Counted from the stretch's first letter, positions 6,346-14,183 are shown. The stretch is DNA of 14,834 nucleotides from Nitrospirota bacterium (GCA_004298625.1 SCSY01000118.1:1-14834); one strand, 5' to 3'. Numbers and translations: made by a program. Notes: generated by a model from the sequence alone, not told the origin.

Positions 6346-8331
6346 TTAATAGATTCCAATATGCGGTTTTGCCGCCCTTTCGATCTCACGCCTTGCAGCC
6401 ATATCCATCAATACCCTCTCGGCTCCGAATTTACCCGGCTCATATTTCTTAAGCTTGAGAGCTTCCCTTGCCTTGTCAATATAATCAAGGGCCATTTGAA
6501 GTATTTTTTCCGGATCGGGCTCGAAGTGCAGTGCGCCTTTAAATCTCTCGAACCACACCTCTGTCATAATCCTTGTAACCTCTTCGCTTGCGCCTACAGG
6601 CGATTCGCCGCCGAATATTACAGGGACGCCGGATGCTGCAAAATAGCATCCTATCGCGATCGCCTTCTCGGTTATCCATTCGGGCGCAATACCGACAGCA
6701 GGCATCCCGCCAATTTCATCAGAAAGTCCGCCTTCTGCCGCCATTGCAGTGGCAATGGTAAGAATCCTTGTATTATCAACGCAGGAGCCGAGATGAAGTA
6801 TCGGAGGGATTCCGATTGCCTCGCATACTTCTCTTAATCCGGGGCCCGCATTTTCAAGCGCCATCTCAGGGGTTAAAAATCCTGCAGTGCCGCATGAAGC
6901 TGAACTACAGCCGGTAGATAAAACAAGGACGTCATTTTTAATCAATTCCAAGGCCAGGAATTTATGTACACCTGTGGAAGGGAATCTGGGGTTGTCGCAT
7001 CCTGCAAGCCCTACCGCTCCCCTGACCCTTCCGGCCATAATAGCATCGTTCAACGGCCTGAACGAAGCCCTCCATTTCCCGCCCTGCATATACTCTATAT
7101 ATTCCTGGGAGAAACCGGCAATAACCGGGTACGTCTCTGAAATATGGCTCCCCTCTTTTTTCCTGTTAGGGAAATTATCAATCGCAATCCTTACTATTCC
7201 CCTTGCTACGTCTTTTGCCCTGTGCTCGTCAAAGGGCACATGCTCTGCTCCGGGGATCTTTACCTTTTCAGAGGTTGTAATCACTTTAGTGTGAAATTTT
7301 TTTGAAAGCTCGGTAATGGCCGGCATTATGCACTGTACATCAACGACCATGGCATCAATGAGTCCGGTCATAATGCCGAGTTCCTGATTTGTAAACCCTC
7401 CTGCCGTAGGAATGCCGTGCCTCATCATAACTTCATTGGCAGTGCAGCACATACCGCCGAGGTTTATCCCATTTGCGCCCTTTGTCTTGGCATAGGCCAC
7501 CAGTTCGGGCTCGGATACCACATCCACTATCATCTCGGCCAATGAAGGCTCGTGACCATGAATAACGAGATTGACCTCATCTTCTTTAAATATCCCTAAA
7601 CTCGCCTCTGCCCTTACAGGCATAGGTGTCCCAAAGAGTATATCCGTAATATCGGTGGACATCATGCTGCCGCCCCACCCGTTTGAAAGCGCAGTCCTGA
7701 GGCCGTGTGTCAACAGGGAATCGGCATCGGCGTCCATCCCCATTGTTGTCCTGTCCATGCATTCCGCAATCTCTCTGTCAATGCCCCTCGGAACAATGCC
7801 CCACTTTTTCCATCTTTCCTGTGTCTTTTGAGGCGCCCTCTTTATAAAATTAACAACGCCTCTCTGGCGTCCGAAATCTTCAATTAATTTCAGTGCCACA
7901 TCCTTTGCCACATCATTCACGGGCCTGCCTTCGAACTCTATATTAAGATCCGCGGCAACCTTATACAGCTTCTTTACATCCTTTATCTGAAAATCCTTTG
8001 CCTCGCCTTCCGCAACCGCAAGCAGAGTAAAAGCCATATCCCTGCCGTGGTCTCCGTGACAGGCCGTGCCTGCCGCAATCATCCTTACAAGATTCCTTGC
8101 AGCAACCACAGGGAGGCTCGCGCCGCATACGCCCTTTGCTTCCTCTTCGGCATTTTTCCCCACGAACCTGCACGGCCCCATGTGGCAGACCTTACAACAG
8201 GCCCCTGTTTCACCTATAGGACAGGGTTTAAGCTTATCTGCCCTTGTAAAACATGTCTCCATGTTGCGGGATTCCGCCCACTCCAGGATCTGAGCAGCTT
8301 CTTTATTTGCGGTCTTTGTTATTTTCTCCAT
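6346..8331 (-). CDS. acsA: Carbon monoxide dehydrogenase catalytic subunit of the CODH/ACS complex
   Basis: This 661-residue Ni-Fe CO dehydrogenase (also named CooS) interconverts CO2 and CO using ferredoxin-level electrons and supplies CO to acetyl-CoA synthase. Near the N-terminus are the ligands for cluster D (C37, C45) and cluster B (C46, C49, C54, C69) in the CCKVCHMGPC context. The C-cluster set is also present: H260 in IHGHEPS, C295 in GGMCCTANE, about C334 in DVQC, C445 in LAGCDN, C475 in STGCSSASCGTAGF, and C517 in GSCVDN. Length fits bacterial CooS/AcsA. The ATG at 8331 is preceded by GGAGGATAAAAAAGG. It sits directly after acsB, which indicates the subunit of the CODH/ACS complex and not a respiratory CODH. 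No cooC/acsF nickel-insertion gene is beside it in this window. Confidence 0.97.
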   Translation of the reverse strand: MEKITKTANKEAAQILEWAESRNMETCFTRADKLKPCPIGETGACCKVCHMGPCRFVGKNAEEEAKGVCGASLPVVAARNLVRMIAAGTACHGDHGRDMAFTLLAVAEGEAKDFQIKDVKKLYKVAADLNIEFEGRPVNDVAKDVALKLIEDFGRQRGVVNFIKRAPQKTQERWKKWGIVPRGIDREIAECMDRTTMGMDADADSLLTHGLRTALSNGWGGSMMSTDITDILFGTPMPVRAEASLGIFKEDEVNLVIHGHEPSLAEMIVDVVSEPELVAYAKTKGANGINLGGMCCTANEVMMRHGIPTAGGFTNQELGIMTGLIDAMVVDVQCIMPAITELSKKFHTKVITTSEKVKIPGAEHVPFDEHRAKDVARGIVRIAIDNFPNRKKEGSHISETYPVIAGFSQEYIEYMQGGKWRASFRPLNDAIMAGRVRGAVGLAGCDNPRFPSTGVHKFLALELIKNDVLVLSTGCSSASCGTAGFLTPEMALENAGPGLREVCEAIGIPPILHLGSCVDNTRILTIATAMAAEGGLSDEIGGMPAVGIAPEWITEKAIAIGCYFAASGVPVIFGGESPVGASEEVTRIMTEVWFERFKGALHFEPDPEKILQMALDYIDKAREALKLKKYEPGKFGAERVLMDMAARREIERAAKPHIGIY

Positions 8332-8351
8332 CCTTTTTTATCCTCCGTATC

Positions 8352-8417
8352 AGTGATTAGTGTCTGTGGTCAGTGTCAGTTAAATATTTACTGACACTAT
8401 TCACTGTCACTGACACT
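8352..8417. repeat. Heptad/hexad-repeat inverted structure, CAGTGTC class
   Basis: The 96-base spacer between acsB and the CODH gene holds AGTG units at 8352, 8359 and 8372, with imperfect ones between and after. A 9-bp perfect inverted repeat follows, AGTGTCAGT (8372-8380) with ACTGACACT (8390-8398). Complementary CACT units continue at 8395, 8402, 8408 and 8414. Spacing is 6 or 7 bases. On the + strand the array runs into seven T residues (8420-8426), so it resembles a terminator for antisense transcripts. On the coding strand it is preceded by A residues and has no U-tract. Confidence 0.82.
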
Positions 8418-8427
8418 TATTTTTTTA

Positions 8428-10626
8428 TTATAACATTGGATCCATGCCGAGCGCCGGGTGCCCCGCATTCGTAAGGAACTCAAGCAGTTTTTCCGAATCT
8501 TCTGCTACGGTCTCGTCCGCAATCTTGTCAAGGAGATCAGGGACCCCTTCTTCGGCAGCCCTTTTGCTGAACTCATCCTTAAGACTTTCCTTAAGGTTCT
8601 TTGTCATCCACACTATCCTCTTTATGCCGCCGTCTCCATGGAGGAATTTTTTGCTGACTATGAAGTTTCTCCCTATGCCCATAAATCCGGGGTTCTGCGT
8701 GCCGCCGCCAACGCTTCCTGCCAGAGTTGAGAACTTCATACCGGCAGGCGTCATGCCGGTGTGGCCTCTCTGGACTATCATTATCCCGTTAGCCTCAGGG
8801 ATTATTGCGACGATACACTCAAAACAACCGCATGAGGTCATCGGGTTTTCCATTATAGTGTAAAGGTTCAGGGTCTCGACTGCTCCTCCGGACGCCTTTT
8901 TCAGGTACTCATCAATGCCGCCATATCTTCCGAATCTTGCGTCTAAAAGATCGCCCTTTGCGATGGGCTGATTTCCGCCTGTCGGGTCTATCTCGTAAGC
9001 AGCCTTTCCGTCGAGCCAGTTGTAGGCCCCGCAGAGGCCCAGTCTTTCAGGACTTATAACGCAGACATGGCTCGGCGCAAACGACTGGCAGAGCAGACAT
9101 GAATAAAATGTATCAACTGCCTCGTCGGTAAGATTTCCAAGCCTGTGGTCGCGCTCTTTATATGCTTTTCTTGCCTCTTCCTGTATGGCAAGGACGTCTT
9201 TTTCATCCACATATATTGTAACCTGTACCTTGTCCACAATAGACTTAAACCTGTGGTGTGACATTGTGGCCTGGACTACGCCTATATGTTCCAGTGTCAA
9301 CCCGTCTTTCTTTGCGTTATTGCTTATCCTTATCCAGTTGAGATCACGCTGACCCATGTGCCATAGACCCTGGGCCTCATTGAGGTTATGGTGTATCTTT
9401 CTTTCTATTATGGACTCGAAATCCTTCTGCATCTTTCTTCCCGCGACATCTATGACAATGCCCAGGGGCATCTGACCGCCTTTTTCGAATCTCTCTTTCC
9501 AGTTTTCGCCTACGATAATGACCTTGTTATCCTCTATCTCATCCAGTTCCTTCATCCTGACCCATTCAAATGCCGGGGTTCTCTGTCCTCCGAACTCGAT
9601 GAACATATCCTCTTTCCTGATCCTCTCGCCCTCAAATGCAGGTCCGTAAGCGACGGGTATCGGAGGCTTTTCTATCGTAATTTTTAATCCCCTGACCTCT
9701 ATCGCCTTCTGAACGATCTTGGCATGGTCGAATTCCTTGTCAACTTCTTCATAAATACATACTCCCGTCGGATGTATAACCGGCACGTCTGTATCGGCAA
9801 TAGCCGGAAATCCCATATTTATGGCTCCAGCTCCCGTTGTCCATATGATCTCATTCAGCGGGCCGAGGACTATTGCAAAGGCAAAGACCCTGTCCTTCTG
9901 GTATTTGAGATGCTCTTTGTAATCACCGGGTTTTTTGCCTCCGAAGATCAGGGACGCCCTTATAGCCCAGTCGAGCGCGTAGAGCGTATGCTCTGTGTCA
10001 GGCCCCAGAGGGACGATCCTTGTATCCCATCCCAATTCCACACCTTTTCTCAGAAGCTGTTTTGTAACGCTGTTGCCGTTAACATTGCCTGAAAGGAATG
10101 TAAGTATGTTCTTTTCCTGAAGCTCCCTTATGATCTTTTCTGCTGTATCGTCATCAGGGGCGGCGCCTATAACCGCTGCAAATCCCGGCATTGTTCCGTC
10201 AACGAGCTGGATGCCCAGATTCCTCTGAATGGTATCTGTTATAAATCCGTTATAAACATAGCCGGTCTCAGGGTCTTTGCAAGGCTCAAGGCCGTTAATG
10301 TAACGAACAGCAAGCAGTATCTCTTCCGCAAAAAGCGTCGCCATTCCTGAATCAAGCGCTTCGCCAAGGTAGGGCTTCCATAAATGCTCTTCCGGTTCTT
10401 CATGGAGTAATTCCTTTGCCATGCTGAGAGCAACCTTCATGTCAGCAAGCGTCTTTACAGGGAAGGCCGTCATTGCATATATCATTGGAAGATAAAAAGC
10501 AGTATCGGGAAATTCGAAAGCGAAGTCCTTGCCCTTTTCAGCAATTGCCTTTTCGAGCATCTCCTCGGCCTGTTTGACCAATTTATGGCTGCCCCTTATG
10601 ACTGCAGAGGCTATTAACTTAGACAT
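8428..10626 (-). CDS. acsB: Acetyl-CoA synthase (CODH/ACS beta subunit)
   Basis: This 732-residue bacterial-type ACS is close in length to the Moorella enzyme (729). It condenses the methyl group from the corrinoid protein, CO from CODH, and CoA at the Ni-Ni-[4Fe-4S] A-cluster. All six A-cluster cysteines are present at a constant offset of four from Moorella numbering: C510, C513, C522 and C532 (in FYSCLLCQSFAPSHVC and GLCGAYNW), and C599 and C601 in MTSCGCFECI. The full N-terminal domain is present, so it has the bacterial three-domain form and not the shorter archaeal CdhC. That domain also binds CODH. AGGAGG five bases before ATG 10626 fixes the start. It lies between acsC and the CODH gene, each separated by a repeat-filled spacer. 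Confidence 0.98.
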   Translation of the reverse strand: MSKLIASAVIRGSHKLVKQAEEMLEKAIAEKGKDFAFEFPDTAFYLPMIYAMTAFPVKTLADMKVALSMAKELLHEEPEEHLWKPYLGEALDSGMATLFAEEILLAVRYINGLEPCKDPETGYVYNGFITDTIQRNLGIQLVDGTMPGFAAVIGAAPDDDTAEKIIRELQEKNILTFLSGNVNGNSVTKQLLRKGVELGWDTRIVPLGPDTEHTLYALDWAIRASLIFGGKKPGDYKEHLKYQKDRVFAFAIVLGPLNEIIWTTGAGAINMGFPAIADTDVPVIHPTGVCIYEEVDKEFDHAKIVQKAIEVRGLKITIEKPPIPVAYGPAFEGERIRKEDMFIEFGGQRTPAFEWVRMKELDEIEDNKVIIVGENWKERFEKGGQMPLGIVIDVAGRKMQKDFESIIERKIHHNLNEAQGLWHMGQRDLNWIRISNNAKKDGLTLEHIGVVQATMSHHRFKSIVDKVQVTIYVDEKDVLAIQEEARKAYKERDHRLGNLTDEAVDTFYSCLLCQSFAPSHVCVISPERLGLCGAYNWLDGKAAYEIDPTGGNQPIAKGDLLDARFGRYGGIDEYLKKASGGAVETLNLYTIMENPMTSCGCFECIVAIIPEANGIMIVQRGHTGMTPAGMKFSTLAGSVGGGTQNPGFMGIGRNFIVSKKFLHGDGGIKRIVWMTKNLKESLKDEFSKRAAEEGVPDLLDKIADETVAEDSEKLLEFLTNAGHPALGMDPML

Positions 10627-10643
10627 TGTTACCTCCTGGATTT

Positions 10644-10704
10644 AGCTTTCAGCATTTAGCCGTCAGCTTCGGATTATAAAGCTGAGAGCTGAAAGCTGAT
10701 CGCT
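10644..10704. repeat. Heptad-repeat inverted structure, AGCTNNN class (acsC-acsB spacer)
   Basis: AGC units occur at 10644, 10651, 10658 and 10665, exactly 7 bases apart. After a loop containing TTATAA they resume as AGCT at 10680, 10687 and 10694, with CGCT at 10701. The two halves are inverted: AGCTTTCAGC (10644-10653) is perfectly complementary to GCTGAAAGCT (10688-10697). The array lies between the acsC stop and the acsB ribosome binding site in a 93-base spacer. Confidence 0.85.
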
Positions 10705-10719
10705 TTATTGCTATTAAAT

Positions 10720-12063
10720 TTATGCTGTTCTTGCTTTTAAAAAAGCCGGCAATCCGTTTGCCTCTCTCGGGCCGACCGTTATTTTCCAGCCTTCGAGTTT
10801 TTCCTCGATAGACCCGCTTAATATCGCGACATATCCCGGGATTATCAACTCCCTGTGTTTCACCTCGTTCTCTATGCCGCTCTCTTTAATAAAGGCCGCT
10901 ATCTTTGACGCCGTGAACTTGCCTGCTGCCCATGCGGTCAACACCGACAAGCCTTCACAATCCATTACTGCAAGCCTGCAGGGCACCTTGCTGTTTTCTA
11001 TTTCACCCGAAACAATAAAATATGTAAGAGAGAAATTTGTCGTAATCGTAAGCGGCGAATCAGGCGTTGCCTCTCCGATCTTGTATATTTTCTGCTCCAC
11101 CTGCATAGGCACCTGTGGGTCGGTATATATATTTTGCCGTAAAGTAAACATTACAAGATTTTTCCACTTTTCTATACTGCTCAGCACGACTATAGAAGCA
11201 TATTTTGCGATGCCTACTGCTGCAATAAGCGCCTCGTGGAGACTGTCGTCTCTTTGCGCAAAATTGATGACAGGATAGCCCAATGCCTTGAAGTTTTTCT
11301 TTACGGCAGCCCTTCTGATAAGGGTGTTATTCCCGATGATATCCTTTGCCTTTTTTGCGCCCGAGTCTATTACCATATCTTCAACACCAAGTGCTTTTAT
11401 CTTTTCGGTTAATGCCGAAAGTTCGTCAAGCCCGCCTGCTGTTACGCCGAGGATAGCCTTTTCAGCCTTTGCAATATTTGCCATGGCCTCTGCATTTACA
11501 GGGCCGGCGCCATAAATAATCGGCCTCTTCCCTGCAAAAAGCTTTGCTGCCGCCTCTGCCGCCGCAGGGTCTGTTGTTGCGAGTATTACAGGCACATTTG
11601 GGGCCTTTGACGAAATAATTTTTGCAGCCGCCTCGAATTTGGCCTTGTCTCCGGAAACATTTGTAAGCGCAATTGCGTCAATCCTCAGTTTTTGCCCTAC
11701 CCTGTCAATCTCGGAAGAAAGCACCTCTTCTGTTTTCTTTGTTATATCGGATTCCGAAAGCGTATCTTTTATCTCAACAGCCAGGATGCATGGATTTACG
11801 AACTTTTTATCATGCCTGAAAAGCACGGTCTCTTCGCCCATCTTAACGGCCCTGTCGCCTGTGCCGAATGTAATCGGCCTGACAGGAGGCGCCGAGGCCT
11901 CGCCGAGTATCTTCTTTGCGTCTTCCGAAACATCAGGGCATAAATCGAGTGTAGCCTGCCTCTGTGCAAGTTTCATTGCAAAGGCAAGACATGTAGGATG
12001 CCCGCATTTTTTGCAGTTTGTCTTCGGTAATAATTTAAATATCTCAACGCCTGATAAAGCCAT
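10720..12063 (-). CDS. acsC: Corrinoid iron-sulfur protein large (gamma) subunit
   Basis: The 447-residue AcsC carries the [4Fe-4S] cluster and helps hold the cobamide that shuttles the methyl group from AcsE to acetyl-CoA synthase. The N-terminal cluster motif is complete: C17, C20, C25 and C42 in TNCKKCGHPTC and LDLCPDV, at the same positions as in the Moorella protein. A central TIM-barrel-like region with the MVIDSGAKKAKD segment follows. A C-terminal Rossmann-like B12-binding part contains TNFSLTYFIVSGEIE and the SGSIEEKLEGW / VGPREANGLPAFL end. GGAGG eight bases upstream supports ATG 12063. It follows acsD, its heterodimer partner, across a 71-base repeat spacer. Function is assigned with high certainty from family knowledge. 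Confidence 0.97.
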   Translation of the reverse strand: MALSGVEIFKLLPKTNCKKCGHPTCLAFAMKLAQRQATLDLCPDVSEDAKKILGEASAPPVRPITFGTGDRAVKMGEETVLFRHDKKFVNPCILAVEIKDTLSESDITKKTEEVLSSEIDRVGQKLRIDAIALTNVSGDKAKFEAAAKIISSKAPNVPVILATTDPAAAEAAAKLFAGKRPIIYGAGPVNAEAMANIAKAEKAILGVTAGGLDELSALTEKIKALGVEDMVIDSGAKKAKDIIGNNTLIRRAAVKKNFKALGYPVINFAQRDDSLHEALIAAVGIAKYASIVVLSSIEKWKNLVMFTLRQNIYTDPQVPMQVEQKIYKIGEATPDSPLTITTNFSLTYFIVSGEIENSKVPCRLAVMDCEGLSVLTAWAAGKFTASKIAAFIKESGIENEVKHRELIIPGYVAILSGSIEEKLEGWKITVGPREANGLPAFLKARTA

Positions 12064-12088
12064 TTTTTAAACCTCCGGTAAAATCATT

Positions 12089-12127
12089 AGCTGTAAGCTG
12101 ACAGCTATCAGCTATTAGCTTTTTTTT
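12089..12127. repeat. Heptad-repeat array, AGCTNNN class, with T-tract on + strand (acsD-acsC spacer)
   Basis: Five AGCT units start at 12089, 12096, 12103, 12110 and 12117, exactly 7 bases apart. The variable triplets (GTA, GAC, ATC, ATT) allow several alternative hairpins because AGCT is itself palindromic. On the + strand the last unit runs straight into eight T residues (12120-12127), giving terminator form against antisense transcription. On the coding strand this appears as an A-tract before the array, so no sense terminator is predicted. Confidence 0.87.
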
Positions 12128-12134
12128 ATTTTAT

Positions 12135-13076
12135 CTAAACAAGTTCCTCTATTACTTTCTCAACTGCGCTAACAGCCTTTGGATGCCTCATGATTAAGAG
12201 TTCGGCGCCTGCCATGATAAGCGAGGCCGCGGTAGTCGCCTCCCAGGCAATGCCTCTTTCCTCTGCATTACCCCATAGAGGCACCTCTGATTCAGGGGCC
12301 TGCGTCTCTTTAATCTTCCATACATACATGCCTACATCGGCAAGCATCGGCGGCTGCATCGTAAGGTCATTCTGCGTCAGAGCGGCGAGCCTTATCCTCT
12401 CCATAACTGAATATGTATATTCAAGCCCGTAACCCAGCGCAGAGCACATAGGGTCTGTTATAAGTCTTTCTTTGTCAAAACCCATCTGTGTTATGAGGAT
12501 GTTAAGCTGTTTTGAAAGATTTATGTCAAGCTCGGACATGGCGATCAATTTGTGATTATTTGCCATCGCGGCAGCAGCGATTGTCTTGTAATTGGCCTCC
12601 TGCGCTTTTCCTATTATGCAATTCTTATCCTTCGAGGCCTCGGCAGCGGCTATCAGAACAGGGGAATCTTTCTCGGCATGGTTACTGCCGAGTATTATTA
12701 AAGGAACGTTTATCGCTGAAAGCACATCCTTTACTGTTTTAGCGGCATCTTCCGGCGAGCGGTTTTCCCTGTCAGGGTGTGTGCCGACAAGTCTCAGGGC
12801 TATTGCCTTAGCCTTTAATGTTTCCTGACAAAATTTTGCCCATGTAACAGGGTCTCCAGACACGCTGCTGTAGGGTTTCTGGACATTCTCAGGCCAGTCT
12901 GACGGAGGCACATCCTGTACCTCATATGCAATTACAGGCTTATTCGGGACTGCGCCCTCGAACGCGTTAAAGGGAAGGACGTTTTCACCGCCAAAGCTGA
13001 GCGCATTCGCGCCTGTGCCTATATTTACCTGATAAACCTTGCCTGAATAAGTCTCCTTGGGAGCAACAAAAGCCAT
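12135..13076 (-). CDS. acsD: Corrinoid iron-sulfur protein small (delta) subunit
   Basis: AcsD is the TIM-barrel partner of AcsC; together they bind the cobamide between them. It has about 313 residues with the family segments MAFVAPKETYSGKV, KAIALRLVGTHPD, SELDINLSKQLNILITQMG, ITDPMCSALGYGLEYTYSVMERIR and MLADVGMYVWKIKE. The open frame begins at an upstream ATG (13088). I choose the second Met (13076) because GGAGG (13082-13086) overlaps the first ATG and stands five bases before the second. The protein then begins exactly where the family begins. It lies between acsE and acsC, with AGCTNNN arrays on both sides. Identity is secure. Confidence 0.97.
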   Translation of the reverse strand: MAFVAPKETYSGKVYQVNIGTGANALSFGGENVLPFNAFEGAVPNKPVIAYEVQDVPPSDWPENVQKPYSSVSGDPVTWAKFCQETLKAKAIALRLVGTHPDRENRSPEDAAKTVKDVLSAINVPLIILGSNHAEKDSPVLIAAAEASKDKNCIIGKAQEANYKTIAAAAMANNHKLIAMSELDINLSKQLNILITQMGFDKERLITDPMCSALGYGLEYTYSVMERIRLAALTQNDLTMQPPMLADVGMYVWKIKETQAPESEVPLWGNAEERGIAWEATTAASLIMAGAELLIMRHPKAVSAVEKVIEELV

Positions 13077-13081
13077 TTTAA

Positions 13082-13086
13082 CCTCC
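13082..13086 (-). promoter_or_regulatory. Ribosome binding site that decides the acsD start
   Basis: GGAGG overlaps the upstream in-frame ATG at 13086-13088 and lies five bases from the ATG at 13074-13076. It therefore serves the second Met and rules out the longer N-terminus (extra residues MEVK). Confidence 0.85.
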
Positions 13087-13091
13087 ATTAA

Positions 13092-13123
13092 AGCTGATAG
13101 CTAATAGCTGAAAGCTGTCAGCT
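13092..13123. repeat. Heptad-repeat array, AGCTNNN class (acsE-acsD spacer)
   Basis: Five AGCT units start at 13092, 13099, 13106, 13113 and 13120, each exactly 7 bases apart. It has the same unit class, unit number and period as the acsD-acsC spacer array, but different intervening triplets. The array fills nearly the whole spacer between the acsE stop codon (13127-13129) and the acsD ribosome binding site. It has no adjacent T-tract. Confidence 0.88.
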
Positions 13124-13126
13124 AAA

Positions 13127-13984
13127 TTACATTTCCAGATACGAATGCGCATAAAGGGTCCTGCCCATTATCACATCAAGCGTCTTTTTTATCTCTTTTT
13201 CTTTTTCAGGGTTATCGATCTTTTTCCCGGCCAAAACATCATCAAGGAGTTTTTTCTCGTTCAGGGCTTCAGCCATCTCATGAGCATCGGCTATGGCGGA
13301 AGTCAATCCGGCATTCATGAGCATCAAGAAATAATATTTATTCAATATCGGTCTTATGTGCTTGGGGCAACCGTTTGAAATATTGCTCAGGCCGACAACG
13401 GTCTTCATGGGTGGATCATTCATTTCCTGGAACATCTGTATGGCCTCGACGACTTTCAGGGCATGGTCCTGAGAAGTTGCAATCTGAAGGACTAGGGGAT
13501 CAAGCCATAAATCCTCTAGAGGTACCCCGTATTCCATGGCCCTTGCCATTATCTCCGCGGCTATTGCAGCCCTTTCTCCGGCATCGGCAGGAAGGCCGCC
13601 CTTCCCTACTGTGAGACCTATAACCTGTGCATTATATTTTGCTCCAAGTTCAAGTATTGGAAATCTCTCGGGGTCATTGGATGTTGAATTAATTAAGGCC
13701 CTGCCCCACTGATTATTATGGACCTTTAATCCTGCCTCTATTGCGCTTGCATTTGTCGTGTCAAGGCATACCGGCAGGGGGACAACTTCCTGAATTGTTG
13801 TGACCATCCACTGCATCAAATCCTCTCCGCCGTCTTCTGCAGGGCCGATATTGGCGTCAATTATGCCGGAGCCTTCTTTCCACTGCCGGGTCGCAATCTC
13901 CTGGATCGGGCCCTTGTCTTTTTTCATCATAGCTTCCCTGACTCTCTTTGCTATGATGCTGAGTTTTTCGCCTATTATCAGCAT
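13127..13984 (-). CDS. acsE: Methyltetrahydrofolate:corrinoid iron-sulfur protein methyltransferase
   Basis: AcsE transfers the methyl group of 5-methyl-tetrahydrofolate to the Co(I) centre of AcsCD, linking the methyl branch to acetyl-CoA synthesis. The 285-residue pterin-binding TIM barrel starts MLIIGEKLSI, like Moorella MeTr. It has the matching pterin-site residues: D75 in CLDTTN, N99 in ALINST, D162 in LDPL and N201 in GLSN. The IIDANIGPAEDG motif is at residues 41-52. It is about 20 residues longer than the 262-residue Moorella enzyme, because of a charged insertion at about residues 245-268. AGGAGG ten bases upstream supports the ATG at 13984. It is the first gene of the operon, about 60 bases after the predicted transcription start. 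Confidence 0.97.
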   Translation of the reverse strand: MLIIGEKLSIIAKRVREAMMKKDKGPIQEIATRQWKEGSGIIDANIGPAEDGGEDLMQWMVTTIQEVVPLPVCLDTTNASAIEAGLKVHNNQWGRALINSTSNDPERFPILELGAKYNAQVIGLTVGKGGLPADAGERAAIAAEIMARAMEYGVPLEDLWLDPLVLQIATSQDHALKVVEAIQMFQEMNDPPMKTVVGLSNISNGCPKHIRPILNKYYFLMLMNAGLTSAIADAHEMAEALNEKKLLDDVLAGKKIDNPEKEKEIKKTLDVIMGRTLYAHSYLEM

Positions 13985-14029
13985 TCCCTGAAAGCCTCCT
14001 TAAGTATATTAGAACCCTGTTACCCTTGA

Positions 14030-14041
14030 CCAGCAAACTGG
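14030..14041 (-). promoter_or_regulatory. Possible small 5'-terminal hairpin in the operon leader
   Basis: CCAG (minus strand, 14038-14041) and CTGG (14030-14033) can pair around a TTTG loop, with one G-U extension. This lies within the first nucleotides after the predicted transcription start (about 14045). A hairpin here could protect the long mRNA. The stem is short, so chance pairing is likely enough to keep confidence low. Confidence 0.25.
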
Positions 14042-14051
14042 CGGGAAAGTT

Positions 14052-14080
14052 ATTTTATCACAAAATATTGACGAGGTAAA
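14052..14080 (-). promoter_or_regulatory. Extended -10 promoter of the acs operon
   Basis: On the minus strand TTTACC (14075-14080) is followed after 17 bases by TAAAAT (14052-14057). A TG one base upstream makes an extended -10 (TGATAAAAT). The region upstream (about 14081-14130) is very A/T-rich and could act as an UP element. The predicted start near 14045 gives a leader of about 60 bases before acsE. No other promoter of this quality is seen upstream of the operon. Confidence 0.6.
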
Positions 14081-14183
14081 CAGATTTAAAGCAGTTTTTA
14101 AATTTTTAATTTTAATGAATCCATAAAATTTTTTAGGTTGTTCCGGCTTTTGTGTGGGTAACCATTAAATTGTTAATAAAATT

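Noticed and set aside
12089..12127. Terminator ending transcription after acsD
   Set aside because: The T-tract is on the + strand, opposite to the genes. On the coding strand the hairpin follows an A-tract and has no U-run after it.
13077..13088. Longer acsD starting at the ATG at 13088
   Set aside because: The Shine-Dalgarno GGAGG overlaps that ATG and is correctly spaced for the ATG at 13076, where the family N-terminus begins.
3256..13123. CRISPR array
   Set aside because: Units are only 6-7 bases with no constant 25-40 base repeats or spacers of phage-like length, and they are split among gene spacers.
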